Assembly (NCBI GenBank): GCA_028282805.1
Contig: JANQHD010000053.1
Location: 1 to 47,638 of the forward strand
DNA from: Phycisphaeraceae bacterium
Lineage (GTDB): Bacteria; Planctomycetota; Phycisphaerae; Phycisphaerales; Zrk34
Length of the DNA: 47,638 nucleotides
Direction of reading: 5' to 3'
Below are positions 26,201 to 36,700 of the stretch, in pieces; positions within the stretch are counted from its first letter, which is position 1; every line of letters begins with the position of its first letter. A program made the translations under genes and the position numbers. The notes under the pieces are model-generated. The model ran no database searches. It had not been told where the DNA came from and saw nothing but the letters and a program-made list of their open reading frames with translations.

Positions 26201-26696
26201 CGGCCAGCTCCTTGAGGTTCTTGCGCGTGGTGTTGCCGTGGATCGCCACGAGCAGCACCTGCGAGCGGTTGTTCGTCTTGGAGACGATCGGCTCCTCGGC
26301 CTCCTCGGGGATCGTCGTGATGCGGTCGACGACCTGCTTGACGTCGTCCAGCGCCTTGTCCATGTCGGCGTAGCGCTCGAACTCGACGAGCACGGTGCCC
26401 ATGCCCTCGTTGCCGATCGACTTGACCTGCCGGACGTAGTCGACCTCGCGCACCGATTCCTCGACGGTCTGGAGGATGCCGGTCTCGACCTCCTCGGGCG
26501 TCGCGCCGGGGTAGGGCACGGAGACGGTGACCCAGTTGATGTCCAGCTCGGGGAAGAACTCGAGCTTGATGCGCGCCAGCGAGAACGCGCCGGCGAGGAT
26601 CACGAAGATCATCACCAGGTTGGCCGCGACGTGGTTGGATGCGAACCACGCCAGCGGGCCGCGCCGCATGCGTCGGGGGAGTTTGTCGGCGCTCAT
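23205..26696 (-). CDS. RND efflux pump inner membrane subunit (AcrB/HAE1-like)
   Basis: A 1163-residue inner membrane transporter that exports hydrophobic compounds using the proton gradient. The architecture is typical: TM1 at residues about 15-42 (LVMIFVILAGAFSL), a periplasmic pore domain (ELDINWVTVSVPYPGATPEEVE), a second TM block with the proton-relay Asp pair near residue 445 (GIVVDDAIVVGENIF), a second periplasmic half, and a final TM block (FGIVALTGVVVNDSLIMID). The length is slightly above AcrB (about 1050), mostly from periplasmic loops. The ATG at 26696 overlaps the stop of the fusion-protein gene in ATGA, so translation is coupled. It ends a four-gene operon led by TetR. Confidence 0.95.
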   Translation of the reverse strand: MSADKLPRRMRRGPLAWFASNHVAANLVMIFVILAGAFSLARIKLEFFPELDINWVTVSVPYPGATPEEVETGILQTVEESVREVDYVRQVKSIGNEGMGTVLVEFERYADMDKALDDVKQVVDRITTIPEEAEEPIVSKTNNRSQVLLVAIHGNTTRKNLKELAERVRDDLTTGRAQKLATTHYESRLGDMPFWKRWQYTGEKALSAIRPPKGISTVSIDGLPEYEIAIEVSEDTLRRHNLSFGQVADAVRRSSLDLSAGTLRAEGGHMLVRTRGQYYTAEDFEQVVVMTQPDGTNLKLADIADVIDGFAETDESYKFDGNPAVAVNVFRVGEQDELEVARTVKRYVAAMNDQLPGDIRMTVTLDNSEFLKGRISLLLRNGTIGLILVFLVLACFLDLRLAFWTMLGIPMSFLGAFVLLPVFDMSLNMISLFAFIVVLGIVVDDAIVVGENIFNYRQKGNMSGLAAAIKGVREMVGPVTMAIITTIVAFLPLMKGEGVWFQILRAMPVVVISVLLISLIEAFVILPSHLSGGKLVEHRGLIGRFQARLRTLLNTFIERYYRPTLAAAIRHRYLTLSIGFAALIITGGIVQGRHLRTEFFPAVEADNMLVALTMPPGTPAEQTVKIVDRFEAAAEQVRQEFEADRPEGAPPLFKHITAVVGAQPMTREMTNRGGGTPEDRSGGHLAEVNVELLEGEVRGISAETMVNRWREIVGDVPGATSLDYTANFMDSDAISVELAHRDQATLLAAVEELTATLREFRGVTDITDNYVVGKRQLEIVGLTPLGEALGVRKVDVARQLRQAFYGEEAQRIQRGRDEIKVLVRYTEDERRSLSTIDDMRIRLADGAEVPLLDVVQVKYGRDFAVIYRTDQERTVLVLADTDKAVADSDKINADLKTKHLPALVAKYDGLGWNMEGEQKERNDAMGSLKSNFILALIAIFFLLAIQFRSYIQPLIIMMAIPFGLVGAVFGHMIVGVLKAVISGNLWVLMGDHGVFGGFYEAMSGGLPLSFMSMFGIVALTGVVVNDSLIMIDLINRKRAQGAPLNETLMESGTRRFRPILLTTLTTFFGLLPMILERSIQAQFLIPMAVSLGFGVLFATGIILLIVPATYMVLEDLRRLVLGPDKADDWYANPENVPGAPVPIPEDGGPEEIVPERKPQTADT

Positions 26697-28018
26697 GACC
26701 GGTCTGCCTCCTGCGTCTTGGCGTCGGCGGTGGGTGCGGCGGGCTCGTCGCCACGCACGCGGATCGCCATCTCATCGACCACGAACTCGATCGCGCTGAC
26801 GATCACACGCTCGCCCGGCTCGATGCCCGAACTGATGTATGCGAAGTCGCGGTCCGCACGCGCCACGCCCACGTCACGCACGCGCAGCTTGTCGCCGTCG
26901 GCGACCCACACCTTGTCGTTGTTCCGCAACGCCGGGCGGGGCACCTTGATCAGGTCACGCACCAGCCGGCCCTCGATCGACACGTCCACGAACATCCCCG
27001 GCACCAGCGCCGCGTCCGTCTGCTCGTACGGCCGATCCACCTCAATCACCACGTGCACCATCCGGCTGCGCGGGTCGACCTGGCCCGTCGTGCGCACCGC
27101 CTGGCCCTGCCACGTGCTCAGCTTGCCGCCGAACGCCGTCGTCACCGTCGTGGGGATGCCCCCCCTGCCCGGCTCGGCGCCGTCCGTCATCGCGTCCACG
27201 CCCTCCGGCAGGTCGAACCAACGCAGCTGCTCGTCTTCCAGCGGCACCACGATCTGCGCCACGCCCGTGCCGTACACCGTCGCCAACGCCTGGCCCGTCG
27301 TCACGTACTGGCCGACGCCGACGCTCTCGCTCATCACGCGCCCGTTGAACGGCGCGACGATCTTCGTCCGCAACAGGTCCAGCTTGGCGTCGTTGTGCGA
27401 CGCGACCGCCGCCGACAGCTCCGCGTTGGCGCTGACCAGCTGCGCCTCGGCCGACGCGACGCGCGCCTCGGCCGCCGTGATCTGCGGCTGACGCGCCACC
27501 AGCGGCGGCGCCGCCACCCCCGGGTGCAACCGGTCCCACTCCGCCAGGCTCACCTCGGCCTCGGCCTGCTCCAGCTGAAGGTCCGTCTTCGCCGACTCGA
27601 CCTCCGCCTTGCGCAGCTCGATCATGCCACGTGCGCTCTCGATCGCCGCCTGCGCCCGTTCCAGCGCCAGCTCGTAGTCCGTCGGCTCGATCGTCACCAG
27701 CACCTCGCCGGCCTTGAAGAAGCCGCCGGCGATCAACGCCCGGCTGATCGACACCACCTTCCCCGACACCTGCGGCACCAGGTCGATCTGCACGCGGGGC
27801 TCGACCTGCCCCTGGCTCTCCACACGCACCGCCAGCGACGTGGTCGGCGCTTCGAGCACCTCGACCAACGCCCCCTCGATCGCGTGGTCTTCCTTCTCGG
27901 GCTTGTTCTGAAACGCGATCAGCAGCCGCGAGCTCGCGCCCGCGCCGACCAGCACGGCCAAACACACCGCCGCCATCACGCCACGATTCATCTTCTTCTT
28001 TTTCGCTTTATCCGCCAT
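26693..28018 (-). CDS. RND efflux membrane fusion protein (HlyD/AcrA-like)
   Basis: A 441-residue periplasmic adaptor that links the RND pump to the outer membrane channel. A basic start (MADKAKKKKMNRG) and a single TM/signal anchor (residues about 12-33) are followed by a lipoyl half (VRVESQGQVEPRVQIDLVPQ, GEVLVTIEPTDYELALE), a coiled-coil hairpin rich in Ala, Glu and Gln (residues about 130-230), the second lipoyl half (KIVAPFNGRVMSESVGVGQYV), and a beta-barrel/MP domain (FVDVSIEGR). I chose 28018 as the start because GGAGG lies seven bases upstream; the longer frame from 28132 has no such site. Its stop overlaps the pump start by ATGA. It lies two bases after the outer membrane factor gene. 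Confidence 0.93.
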   Translation of the reverse strand: MADKAKKKKMNRGVMAAVCLAVLVGAGASSRLLIAFQNKPEKEDHAIEGALVEVLEAPTTSLAVRVESQGQVEPRVQIDLVPQVSGKVVSISRALIAGGFFKAGEVLVTIEPTDYELALERAQAAIESARGMIELRKAEVESAKTDLQLEQAEAEVSLAEWDRLHPGVAAPPLVARQPQITAAEARVASAEAQLVSANAELSAAVASHNDAKLDLLRTKIVAPFNGRVMSESVGVGQYVTTGQALATVYGTGVAQIVVPLEDEQLRWFDLPEGVDAMTDGAEPGRGGIPTTVTTAFGGKLSTWQGQAVRTTGQVDPRSRMVHVVIEVDRPYEQTDAALVPGMFVDVSIEGRLVRDLIKVPRPALRNNDKVWVADGDKLRVRDVGVARADRDFAYISSGIEPGERVIVSAIEFVVDEMAIRVRGDEPAAPTADAKTQEADRS

Positions 28019-28020
28019 CG

Positions 28021-29484
28021 TTATTCCTCCGACCCGATCGCGATCGGGTCGTTCTCGTTTGCCGCAAGGGTTTCGTCCGTCAATCCCCAGTCCCCGCCCA
28101 ACGCAAGGAACAGGTTGATCCGCGCGTTCCACAGGGTCTGTTGCTCGATCACCAGCGCGTTCTCCGCGTTGCGCCGGCGCTGCTCGGTCTCCAGCACCGT
28201 CAGTATCGATTCCACGCCGCGCTCGTAGCGTTCGCGCGCCAGCTGCTCGGCCTTCCGCGCCTCGTCGACCTGCGTCGTCCGCAGCCCGTGCGCCCGGCGC
28301 GCCGTCTCCTCACGCACCAGCGCGTCTTCGACCTCCTGCATCGCCACCAGCACCGCCTGCGCGTACTCCGCGGCGGTGCGCTCGACGCGCGCCTGCGCCG
28401 CGTCCACCTGCGAACGCAGCGAGCCGCCCGCCCACACCTTCCACGCCAGCTCGCCGACCAGCGACCACACCAGCGTGTCCCCGTCGAACAGGTCGCGCGT
28501 CCGGTCCGCACGCCAGCCGCCCGACGCGCTGATCGACACGTCCGGGTACAGGTCCGCCATCGCCACGCCCACGCCCGCCGTCTCCGCGTAGTTGCGGAAC
28601 TGCGCGCCCATCAGGTCCGGCCTGCGGTCCAGCAACGCGACCGGCAGGCCCGTCGGCGGCTGGGCGACCGGCGGCAGCTGCGTCAGCGTGTCGCCCGCGT
28701 CTTCGCCCGTGCCCGGCCGCTTACCGACCAGCACGTCCAGCGCCAGCTGCGCCGCACGCAATTGGTATTCCACGTCCGGCTCACGCGCCCGGCTCGCCGA
28801 CAGGTTCTCACGCGCCAGCCGCAGCTCCACCGCCGACGCCACGCCGCGCTCGTAGCGACGCTCGATCACGCCCATCGTCTTCTCGAAGCTGACCGTGTTC
28901 GCCTTCGCCACCTCCAGCAGCCGCGTCAGCGTCGCCACCTGCACCCGCGCACGCACCGTCTCGGCCACGATCGTGTGCTGAAGCGCCTGCCGGTCGGCCT
29001 CGGTCGCCAGCAGCTCGAACGTCGCGCCCTGCTCCTGCCGCTTGAGCTTGCCGAACAGGTCCGCCTGCCACGTCACCCCGCCGACCACGTCGTACGTCGT
29101 GCTCAGCGTCTGCACCCGCCCGGTCATCGGCAGCGTGAAGTTGTTGCGGTCGCGTTGCGCCCGGCTGTTGAAGCTCACCTGCGGCAAACGCTGGCCGCGC
29201 GCCACGCCCAACAGCGCCCGCGCCTCGGCCACCCGCGCCGCCGCGGCGCGAAGGTCCGCGTTGTGCTCGAGCGCCTGCGCCACAAGGTCGTCGGTCACCT
29301 CGTCGTCGAACGTCCGCCACCAATGCGTCACGTCCTGCGTCTCGGCCGCCGCCGACCGCGGCCCCACGAACGCTTCGGCCCCGTCGGCCACGCTCCCCGG
29401 CCGCGCCGGCTCGGGGCCCACGGTGCAACCCGCCAGCAGGGCGGTGGCGGCCAGCAGCGTCAAGCTTATCTGATACCGGTTCAT
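28021..29484 (-). CDS. RND outer membrane factor lipoprotein (TolC/NodT-like)
   Basis: A 487-residue outer membrane channel of the NodT-type efflux family. It starts with a lipoprotein signal with lipobox LLAGC (acylated Cys at residue 20), then CTVGPEP, a common start for these proteins. The two tandem repeats of the TolC fold are visible: VAQALEHNADLRAAAARVAEARA ... RRYERGVASAVELRLAREN, and PDLMGAQFRNYAETAGVGVA ... RYERGVESILTVLETEQRR. The start ATG at 29484 overlaps the tetR stop in ATGA, and the stop lies just before the ribosome site of the fusion-protein gene. It forms the outer membrane exit of the pump encoded downstream. Confidence 0.93.
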   Translation of the reverse strand: MNRYQISLTLLAATALLAGCTVGPEPARPGSVADGAEAFVGPRSAAAETQDVTHWWRTFDDEVTDDLVAQALEHNADLRAAAARVAEARALLGVARGQRLPQVSFNSRAQRDRNNFTLPMTGRVQTLSTTYDVVGGVTWQADLFGKLKRQEQGATFELLATEADRQALQHTIVAETVRARVQVATLTRLLEVAKANTVSFEKTMGVIERRYERGVASAVELRLARENLSASRAREPDVEYQLRAAQLALDVLVGKRPGTGEDAGDTLTQLPPVAQPPTGLPVALLDRRPDLMGAQFRNYAETAGVGVAMADLYPDVSISASGGWRADRTRDLFDGDTLVWSLVGELAWKVWAGGSLRSQVDAAQARVERTAAEYAQAVLVAMQEVEDALVREETARRAHGLRTTQVDEARKAEQLARERYERGVESILTVLETEQRRRNAENALVIEQQTLWNARINLFLALGGDWGLTDETLAANENDPIAIGSEE

Positions 29485-30188
29485 GCCGTCCCCTCTTCCT
29501 TGACGAAGTGCTTGGCCGCGACCTCGGTCACCTTGACGATGTGCTCGACCATCAGCGCCCGGTCCAGCACCGGCGCGTCGAGCCGGCCGGCCATCTCGTA
29601 CGTCCTGGCGCACTCGACGACGAACAGCAGCTGCCCGACCAGCGAGTTGAGGCACAGCTGCATGCGTTGCTTGCTCAAGCCCGGGCACGTCTGCTCGAAG
29701 CCCTCGAGCACCACCTGGGTGATCGGGTCGATCAGGTTCTCGAAGAACATGTTCGCCGGCAGCATCGGCCGGGCCATCTCGCGCTGGTACAGCAGCATCA
29801 ACAAACGCCCCCGGCTGTCGTCGACCAGCGGCTCCAAAAACGCGTTCGCGAAAGCCCGCAGCACCGACTCGAGCGTCGCGTCGTCTTTCGCCATCGCGTC
29901 CCGCACCCGCGTGATGCGGTAGTCGCGCAGGTCCGCCAGCGCCCGCTTGAACACTTCGAGGTACAGGTTCTCCTTGCCCCCGAAGTGGTAGTTGATGCTC
30001 GCCAGGTTGCACCCCGCCGCCGCGGTGATGTCCCGCACCGACGTGTCGGCGAAGCCCTGCTCGGCAAACAACAACTCGGCCGTGTCCAACAGCTTCTGCT
30101 TGGTCACATCGCCCGCGCTGCCCGGCGTCGCGTGCGACGCGCCGAAGCCCTGCAAACCGCCCGTGGCAGTCGTAGTGGATTGATTCAC
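29481..30188 (-). CDS. TetR-family repressor of the efflux operon
   Basis: A 235-residue transcriptional regulator. Residues about 28-75 are the TetR HTH (TKQKLLDTAELLFAEQGFADTSVRDITAAAGCNLASINYHFGGKENLY). The rest is an all-helical ligand-binding domain (MLLYQREMARPMLPANMFFENLIDPI) like those of efflux regulators. The start is a GTG at 30188 with GGAGG eight bases upstream; 27 Gly/Thr-rich residues precede the HTH. It is the first gene of a four-gene operon in which each junction is an ATGA overlap or a gap of a few bases. The region upstream holds a promoter overlapped by CAAACG-type palindromes, suggesting autoregulation. Confidence 0.93.
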   Translation of the reverse strand: MNQSTTTATGGLQGFGASHATPGSAGDVTKQKLLDTAELLFAEQGFADTSVRDITAAAGCNLASINYHFGGKENLYLEVFKRALADLRDYRITRVRDAMAKDDATLESVLRAFANAFLEPLVDDSRGRLLMLLYQREMARPMLPANMFFENLIDPITQVVLEGFEQTCPGLSKQRMQLCLNSLVGQLLFVVECARTYEMAGRLDAPVLDRALMVEHIVKVTEVAAKHFVKEEGTA

Positions 30189-30220
30189 GCTCAGTACCTC
30201 CTACGGTCAGTTTGTATCGT

Positions 30221-30280
30221 CCAAACGAGCGTCACAAACGAGTATATAAAACAAACGTTTTGAAGTCAAACGAACGTTTG
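30221..30280 (-). promoter_or_regulatory. Promoter and putative TetR operators of the efflux operon
   Basis: On the minus strand TTGACT (30269-30264), 17 bases, TATACT (30246-30241): a near-consensus promoter. CAAACGAACGTTTG (30267-30280), an imperfect palindrome, covers the -35. A related CAAACGTTTTG (30252-30262) fills the spacer, and further CAAACG copies lie at 30222-30227 and 30235-30240, past the start point. A repressor bound there would block transcription. Confidence 0.75.
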
Positions 30281-30761
30281 TATGTATTAAATCGCTGATT
30301 TTAAGCGACAAATGACGTTTTTTGGCGTTTGTGCCACAATTAAACCCCCGCCAACCATGTGTTTTTGCCGAGCCCGGCGCTGCGTGTGGCGCGGGTTCGA
30401 TGGCGCGTCTTGCGTGATACCGGGTGGGTGGGTGATCGCCAAGCCCGCGTGGTATGGCGCTGGCCACAACTTTTTGCGTCTACAAGTGTCAACGCACTGG
30501 CACTTCCAGCAAAAGTTTACGCGTATCGCCGTAGCGTCGGTCCGCCGGGTTGGCTATCAAGCACAGCAAAGGCGACGTGTGTATCCGCGTTTGCTTCACG
30601 TCGTGCTCTTGCTCGAACGGATGACTTGAACGTCCGGAGGTTCATCGGGTGGTATTTCGGGTCGCACCGGGTCAACTCCGCCTTCCGCCGCGCGCCGGCA
30701 TCCGTTGCGTTTTGTTGGTTCGTTTCCGTCACGGCCGCCGCAGCTCGGCGGGGGGTATGCC
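30281..30761. other. 481-base region between the efflux promoter and the giant RHS gene
   Basis: No supported gene was found; the open frames here are GC-driven and lack ribosome sites. The first 60 bases are AT-rich (next to the efflux promoter) and the rest is GC-rich. A convincing promoter for the RHS gene was not found. GGGGG lies about seven bases before its ATG. Confidence 0.4.
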
Positions 30762-33700
30762 ATGCACATCGATTCACGCGCACACAAGCACCTGCAACGC
30801 CTGTACAGCCTGATCATCACCCGCATGCGGGCGATCACCGCATCGCACCGCTCGGCCGCGTGCCTCGTCGGCCGGTGCGCCGCGCGCTGGCGGCGGGCGC
30901 TGGCCGACCGCCTCGGCGCGGTGCGCCGGCGTGAGGCGTTCATACCCGTTTACGAACCGCTCGAGCGCCGGGTGATGCTCAGCGCATCGCAGATCGACGA
31001 CCAGCTCATGGCCGTGGCCGACCACGCGCCGGCGGACGCCGTGGTGGGGCAGGTGCTGCTCGTGCAAGACAACGGCGACGTGGCCGGCTACCGCATCGCG
31101 TCCGGCAACAGCGACAGCGACGATGTTGACGTGTTCGCCATCGACGCGTCGGGCCTGATCACCGTCAACCCCGCGGTGTCGATCGATTTCGTGAACGACT
31201 CGACCTACGCGCTGCAAGTCGAGGTCGTCGACGCCGCCGACGCGGCGCTCGACACCGCCACGGTCACCGTGCAGGTCGACCCGTTTGCCGACGGCGACCT
31301 GGCCGACTCGGTCGGCGGCGCGCTGGGCTTGGCCGACGGCCTGCTGCCGACTTACGACCAGCTGAGCAACGACCTGGTGGGTTTGACGGTCGTCGGCAAC
31401 GCGATCGATTCCCTCGTCGGCCTCGAACACGCGCTGAATCTGACCACGCTGTCGCTGACGCCGCACACCTACGCCGACGCGCCCGGCGCGCTCGGCGACC
31501 TGTCGCCGCTGTCGGGCCTGGCGAGCCTCGGCGAGCTGACCGTGCACCGCTACAGCCTCGACGACGCGGCGTTGGCCACGCTGGCGAGCCCGACCGGCCT
31601 GCACACGCTCGACGTGCGCCACAACGCCGTCGCCACCGTGCCGCAGGCCGTCGCCGATGCGCCCGCGCTGCAGACGCTGGTGCTCGGCGCCAACCCCATC
31701 GCCGAGTCGAACGACTTCGGCGTCGCGCTGGCGTCGTTGGCCGGTTCGTCGGTCCACCTCGACCTGCCGTCGAACCTGCCCGGCGAGGCGGCGGGCATCG
31801 CCGACCTCGCGGCGCGCCTGTTCTACTCGCCGACGCGCATGTACCAGTGGGTGCGCAACCACATCGAGTTCCAGCCCTACGCCGGCGCGATGAAGGGCGC
31901 CGAGGCGGTGTGGCAGACCCGCGCCGGCAACGCGTGGGACACCGCCGCGCTGCTCGCGGCCCTGCTCAACGAGGCCGGCCTGACCACCCGCTTCGTCTCC
32001 GGCCCGGTCACGATGACCGAAGCGACGGCCATGGAATACCTCGGCACCGTCACCCCGTACGCGGCGCTGTCTGTCCTTTACCACGCGGGCCTGAACCCGG
32101 TATCGGACGAGACGAACCAACAAATCACGTTCGATCACGCGTGGGTTGAGGTTGACCTGTCTGGGTCATGGACGCCGCTCGACGCCGCGTGGAAGTACCG
32201 CGCACACCGCGACGGGGCGATCAACATGCTCACCGAGGGCGTGGCGTTTGATGCGGACGGGTATTTGAGTGAGGTACGAAACAACCCGGCCTCCGAGTAC
32301 TACGAGGGTCAGGTGCGTTCGTACTTATCTGAGCACATGCCGGGCATCGGCGTCGCGGACCTGGCTTATCAGGGGCAGATCATACCGGTGGCCGTAGAAA
32401 GCCTGCCGGCGCCGAACCCGGGGGAACCGCGCAAAGACACGATGGTGGATTACTGGTTGCCTGACGAGGCGCTGCTGGTCGATCACGGCTCATCCATACC
32501 GGACTCGCTAACCCACCGCGTGCGGATTGCTTTGAGGGGTTACCAGGGAACCCTGACCCATGAGGGGCCGTCTCTGCGGACGTATTTTGCCTCGGACATC
32601 CTGCCGGTTCCCGCGATCGCATTATCCACCATTGCCATCGAACACGACATCACCGGGTCGGAAGCGGTTCATTCTTTGTTCATCGATTCGATCCAGCAAG
32701 AAACAGCTTGGACCTCGGTTGATGTGGACGAAGAAGTCATCGTGTATATCGACGTGTTCGAACCGGACGGCGACGATGTGTTCGAGCGACAGTACAAGCA
32801 CACCATCGATGTGGATGAATACGTGGTGATCGGCCTTGAGGCCAACCAATACACTTCAAGCATCATCAACCGCGAACACCGCGCCTTGAATGAGGCGATG
32901 CTCCAGCACGCGGGGTTGGATCCGTCGGCGTTGCCGGACCAGAGGGGGCTTGTCGGCCAGTTCTTGAAGACCGCGATCTGGTCCTACTTTGACCAGACCA
33001 GCCGGAGCACGCTGGCCGTTGCGAACATGACCGGGGCCATCCCCAGGCACAACCTCGTGGCGTCCGGCGTCGTCACGAGCAAGATCGATGTGATTCGCCC
33101 GAGCGATGGGTTTGACATGGACCTGCAGTACCCGTTCGTGCCCCAAGCGCTCAGCCTGGACATCCCTAACGGGGACACCGAGGCGGTATCCATCTTCGGC
33201 ACCGTTGACGACGTCGCCGGCCTAGATCAGTTGCGCAGGGATCGCCTTGTCATTACGGGTTACAGCGCCTCGGCGCTCGAGGGCATGATCTGGGAACAGA
33301 TGGCCAACATCCCCAGCATCTCCACGATCCGTTCGCTGCAACTCGCCAACGCCAGCCAAGAGACCGGTCAAGGCGTCGTTGTGATCACCGGCAGTGAACT
33401 CGACCAGATCGAGAGCCTGATCAACCTGCCGGCCCACCTCGACGACGCCGTCGAAGGTGACATCAGGAGTATCGTTGAGGGTGTGTCCCGTCTGAGCGGA
33501 CTGATGCTGACGCCTGTCGGTTCCAGCGAACAGGTTCGTCTTGATATTGGGCCGGACCCACAGAACGTGGTGGCGGGTTGGCAGGAGTGGAGCATGTCCG
33601 ATCCGCTCGGCTATGAAAGCAAATCACTCAGCGCCGGGTTTGATGCCGACGGTTTTCAGGTGTCATTTACATCTGTCGATGGTGATACCTACTCGCTGGG

Positions 33701-36700
33701 GTCATTGGCTACGGTTTCTGACGTGTTGGCCGATGGCGCCATCATCCCCTCTTCATACGAACTTCAATTGAATGGCCTGGTTGCGGGCGCGTACGAACTC
33801 TACCTGTTCGTCGGGCGCCCTGAAGGAGAAGCTGCGACCTTGACGGTCGTCACGGCCGACGCGAACGGCGTCAGCAATGTGGTATACGACCCTTATGACT
33901 TTGGCGTTATTCCATTGCCGATTCAATCCAACGGCTCGCACCCGATCACGATCCAGGTGCAGGACAACGACGACGGTTACACCGTCACCACGCCGAAGAT
34001 GATCACGCCGATCGGGAACGACGACCCGGCGTCGCCGCTGTGGAACGGGGTCGGGTACCTGGTCGAGCACCGCGTGAAAGGCGCAACCGGGTATCGCATC
34101 CGCGGCGGCTACGGCACCGACGTGGAAGAGGCGCACGGGGGGCACATCTCCGGCATCTACGACCAGGTGTCAAACTTCTGGGATGCCCTGACGCACACCA
34201 AGGTCGGCGACCCGATCAACCCCGCGACCGGCACGGTGTATCACGACGAGACCGACTTCGCGTTGCCGAACCTCGGGGTGCCGTTGGCGTTCGGGCGGCA
34301 TTACAAGTCGGGGTTGACCGGGCAGGACGGGCACGGCTTCGATCGCGGCATGGGCTCGGGCTGGTCGTTCAGCTTCAGCGACCGGCTCTACGTCAAGGGC
34401 GTCAGCGCCAGCTACCCGGGCGACGACAACGACCCCGACGGCTCGGCGGTGTGGCTGACCGACCGGGGGGACCTGTTGAAGTTCGAGTCGTACCCAATAC
34501 CGGCGGACCACTACGCGTATTGGGATTTCAACGTGCTCGACGACCCGCCGGGTCAGCCGAACGTCGAGGCGCCGGACCGGGGCACGGCCGGGCACACCAC
34601 GCACATCAGGTTCAACCCGGCGTGGATCACCGACAGCGAGCTGACGGTGATCCCGAACAACAGCGCCGTCGGTTTCGCCCCGGGGCGGGTTTACGCGGAC
34701 TTCAAGGCGAGCAACCTCGACCCGAAGACCAACTACACCTATTCGCTTTGGTTCAAGACCGACGAGCCGGACATCCCGATATCGTACACGCACACCGCCG
34801 CGGCCGAGCGCGACCGGGAGCTCGAGCTGGTGGGGGGCAACATCCAGCACACGATCGGCGGGGACGCCGCGACGAGCGAGGGGCTGAACCTGGCCGACGG
34901 TCAGTGGCACTTCGTGGTGGTGGTGGTCGAGGAGAACGTCGGGCACCGGGTTTACGTGGACGACACGGACGCGCCCGTCGCCGTGGGCACCGGGGCCTGG
35001 CTCGCCGACCAGACCAGCAAGCTGCTGGAGTTCGGCAAGCAGGCGACGAACTTGTCGTACCAGGTGGACCAGGCGCGTCTGTACGATCGCGTGTTGAACG
35101 ACGAGGAGTTGTGGCAGTTGTCGCAGGAATCGGCGCTGACCGGCAAGTTCATCAACCCGTTGGGCATGTTCGGCGAGTTGAAGGCGGTGGCCGGTGGTCA
35201 CGAGTGGGTGGACACCGCCGGCGGTCGGGTGGTGTTCGATGCCGAGGGTCGGATGGTGCGGCGGGTGGACCGCTACGGCAACGGCGTCGAAGTGGTGTAC
35301 GACCCGGTCGAGGTGGACCGGATATTGCGCGTGCACGATGCGCAGGACGCGACGCGGGAGCTGACGTACGCGTACAACGCGGACGGGCGGCTGGCGGGCG
35401 TGTCGGATTGGACGGGGCGGGCGTGGGGCTACGAGTACTACACGCCGGCCGACGGGGCGGCGTTGGACGGGTTGCTGCGGCTGGCCGAGGCGCCCGACGA
35501 GCCGGACGATGCGTTCGACCTGGGCGGGGCGGGCGATGCCGATGCCGAGGCGGCGGTCGGGTACACGTATTACACCGACGACGTGCGGGCGGGCCTGTTG
35601 CGCACGGTGGTCAATCCCAACGGGGACGCGACCGAGTTCACGTACTACGCGAACCGGCGCGGGTTCGAGGTGAAGCTGGCCGACGGCCACACGCAGAGCC
35701 TGAACTACAACCTGTTCCGCAACCGCACGGCGTACACCGATGAGCGCGGTCACACGACGCACTACACGCACGACGCCGACGGCAACGTGGTGCAGACGCT
35801 ATACGCCGACCGGACCACGGTCGAGAGCGAGTGGCAGGACGGGTTGCGGGTTGCGGTCACGGGCAAGCTGGGGCAGATCACGCGGCTGACCTACGACACG
35901 GCGACGGGCAACGTGCTGACGCAGACCGACCCGCTGGGGTACGTGACCGAGTACACGTACACCGGCGGTGCGCTGTTCAACCAGGTCGAGACGGTCACGG
36001 CGTTCGGCGACCCGGGCACGGCGGCGGACGACCGGGTGACCGCGTACGTGTACAACGCCGACGGCACGCTCGGCACGGTGACCGACGCGGAAGGCCACAC
36101 GACGGGGTACGCGTACTTCGGCGCAGGCGAATTGATGGAAGGGCGCGGGGTGGTCGAGCGCGTGGTGCGGCCGAAGGGTTACGCCACGCCCGAGGCGGAC
36201 GACTACACGACCGCGTTTACGTACAACGCGGGCGGGCAGGTGCTGACGACCACGACGCGCGCCGACGCGACCGGCGGCGACATCGTGGTGACCAGCGCTT
36301 ACGACGAGCGGGGCCTGATGGTTTCGCAGACCGATGCGAACCTGAACGAGACCGTGTACGCGTACGACGTGCTGGGTCGGCTGCGGCGGGCGACGACGGC
36401 GGACCCCGACGGGATCGGGCCGTTGGCGGCGGGGGTGATGCGGTACACGTACGACGCGGTGGGCAACCTGGTTGAAACGCACGACGTGGTCAACGCGTTG
36501 ACGACGGTGGTTTCGTACGACCCGATGCAGCGGCCGATCAAGGAGGAGCTGACCGATGGGGTGTTTGCGCTGAGCACGCTGACGCTGCGCGACGCGTTCG
36601 GCAACCCGGTGGCGGTGATCGACACGGCGGGGCGTACGACGCAGATGGTTTACGATGCGCTGAACCGCCCGACCGCGACGGTCGCGGCGGACGGGGGCGT

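Noticed and set aside
22597..26775. A 1392-residue minus-strand frame that joins the transposase to sequence antisense or out of frame with the RND pump
   Set aside because: Only its last 179 codons look like protein (the HUH transposase); the rest is an Arg/Pro-rich shadow of the RND gene in another frame.
23220..27491. A 1423-residue plus-strand frame opposite the RND and fusion-protein genes
   Set aside because: It is low-complexity (His, Asp, Gly, Leu, Val rich) and antisense to two well-recognised genes.
30359..30934. A 191-residue plus-strand frame before the RHS gene
   Set aside because: No ribosome site, Arg/Trp-rich composition, and overlap with the better-supported RHS start.
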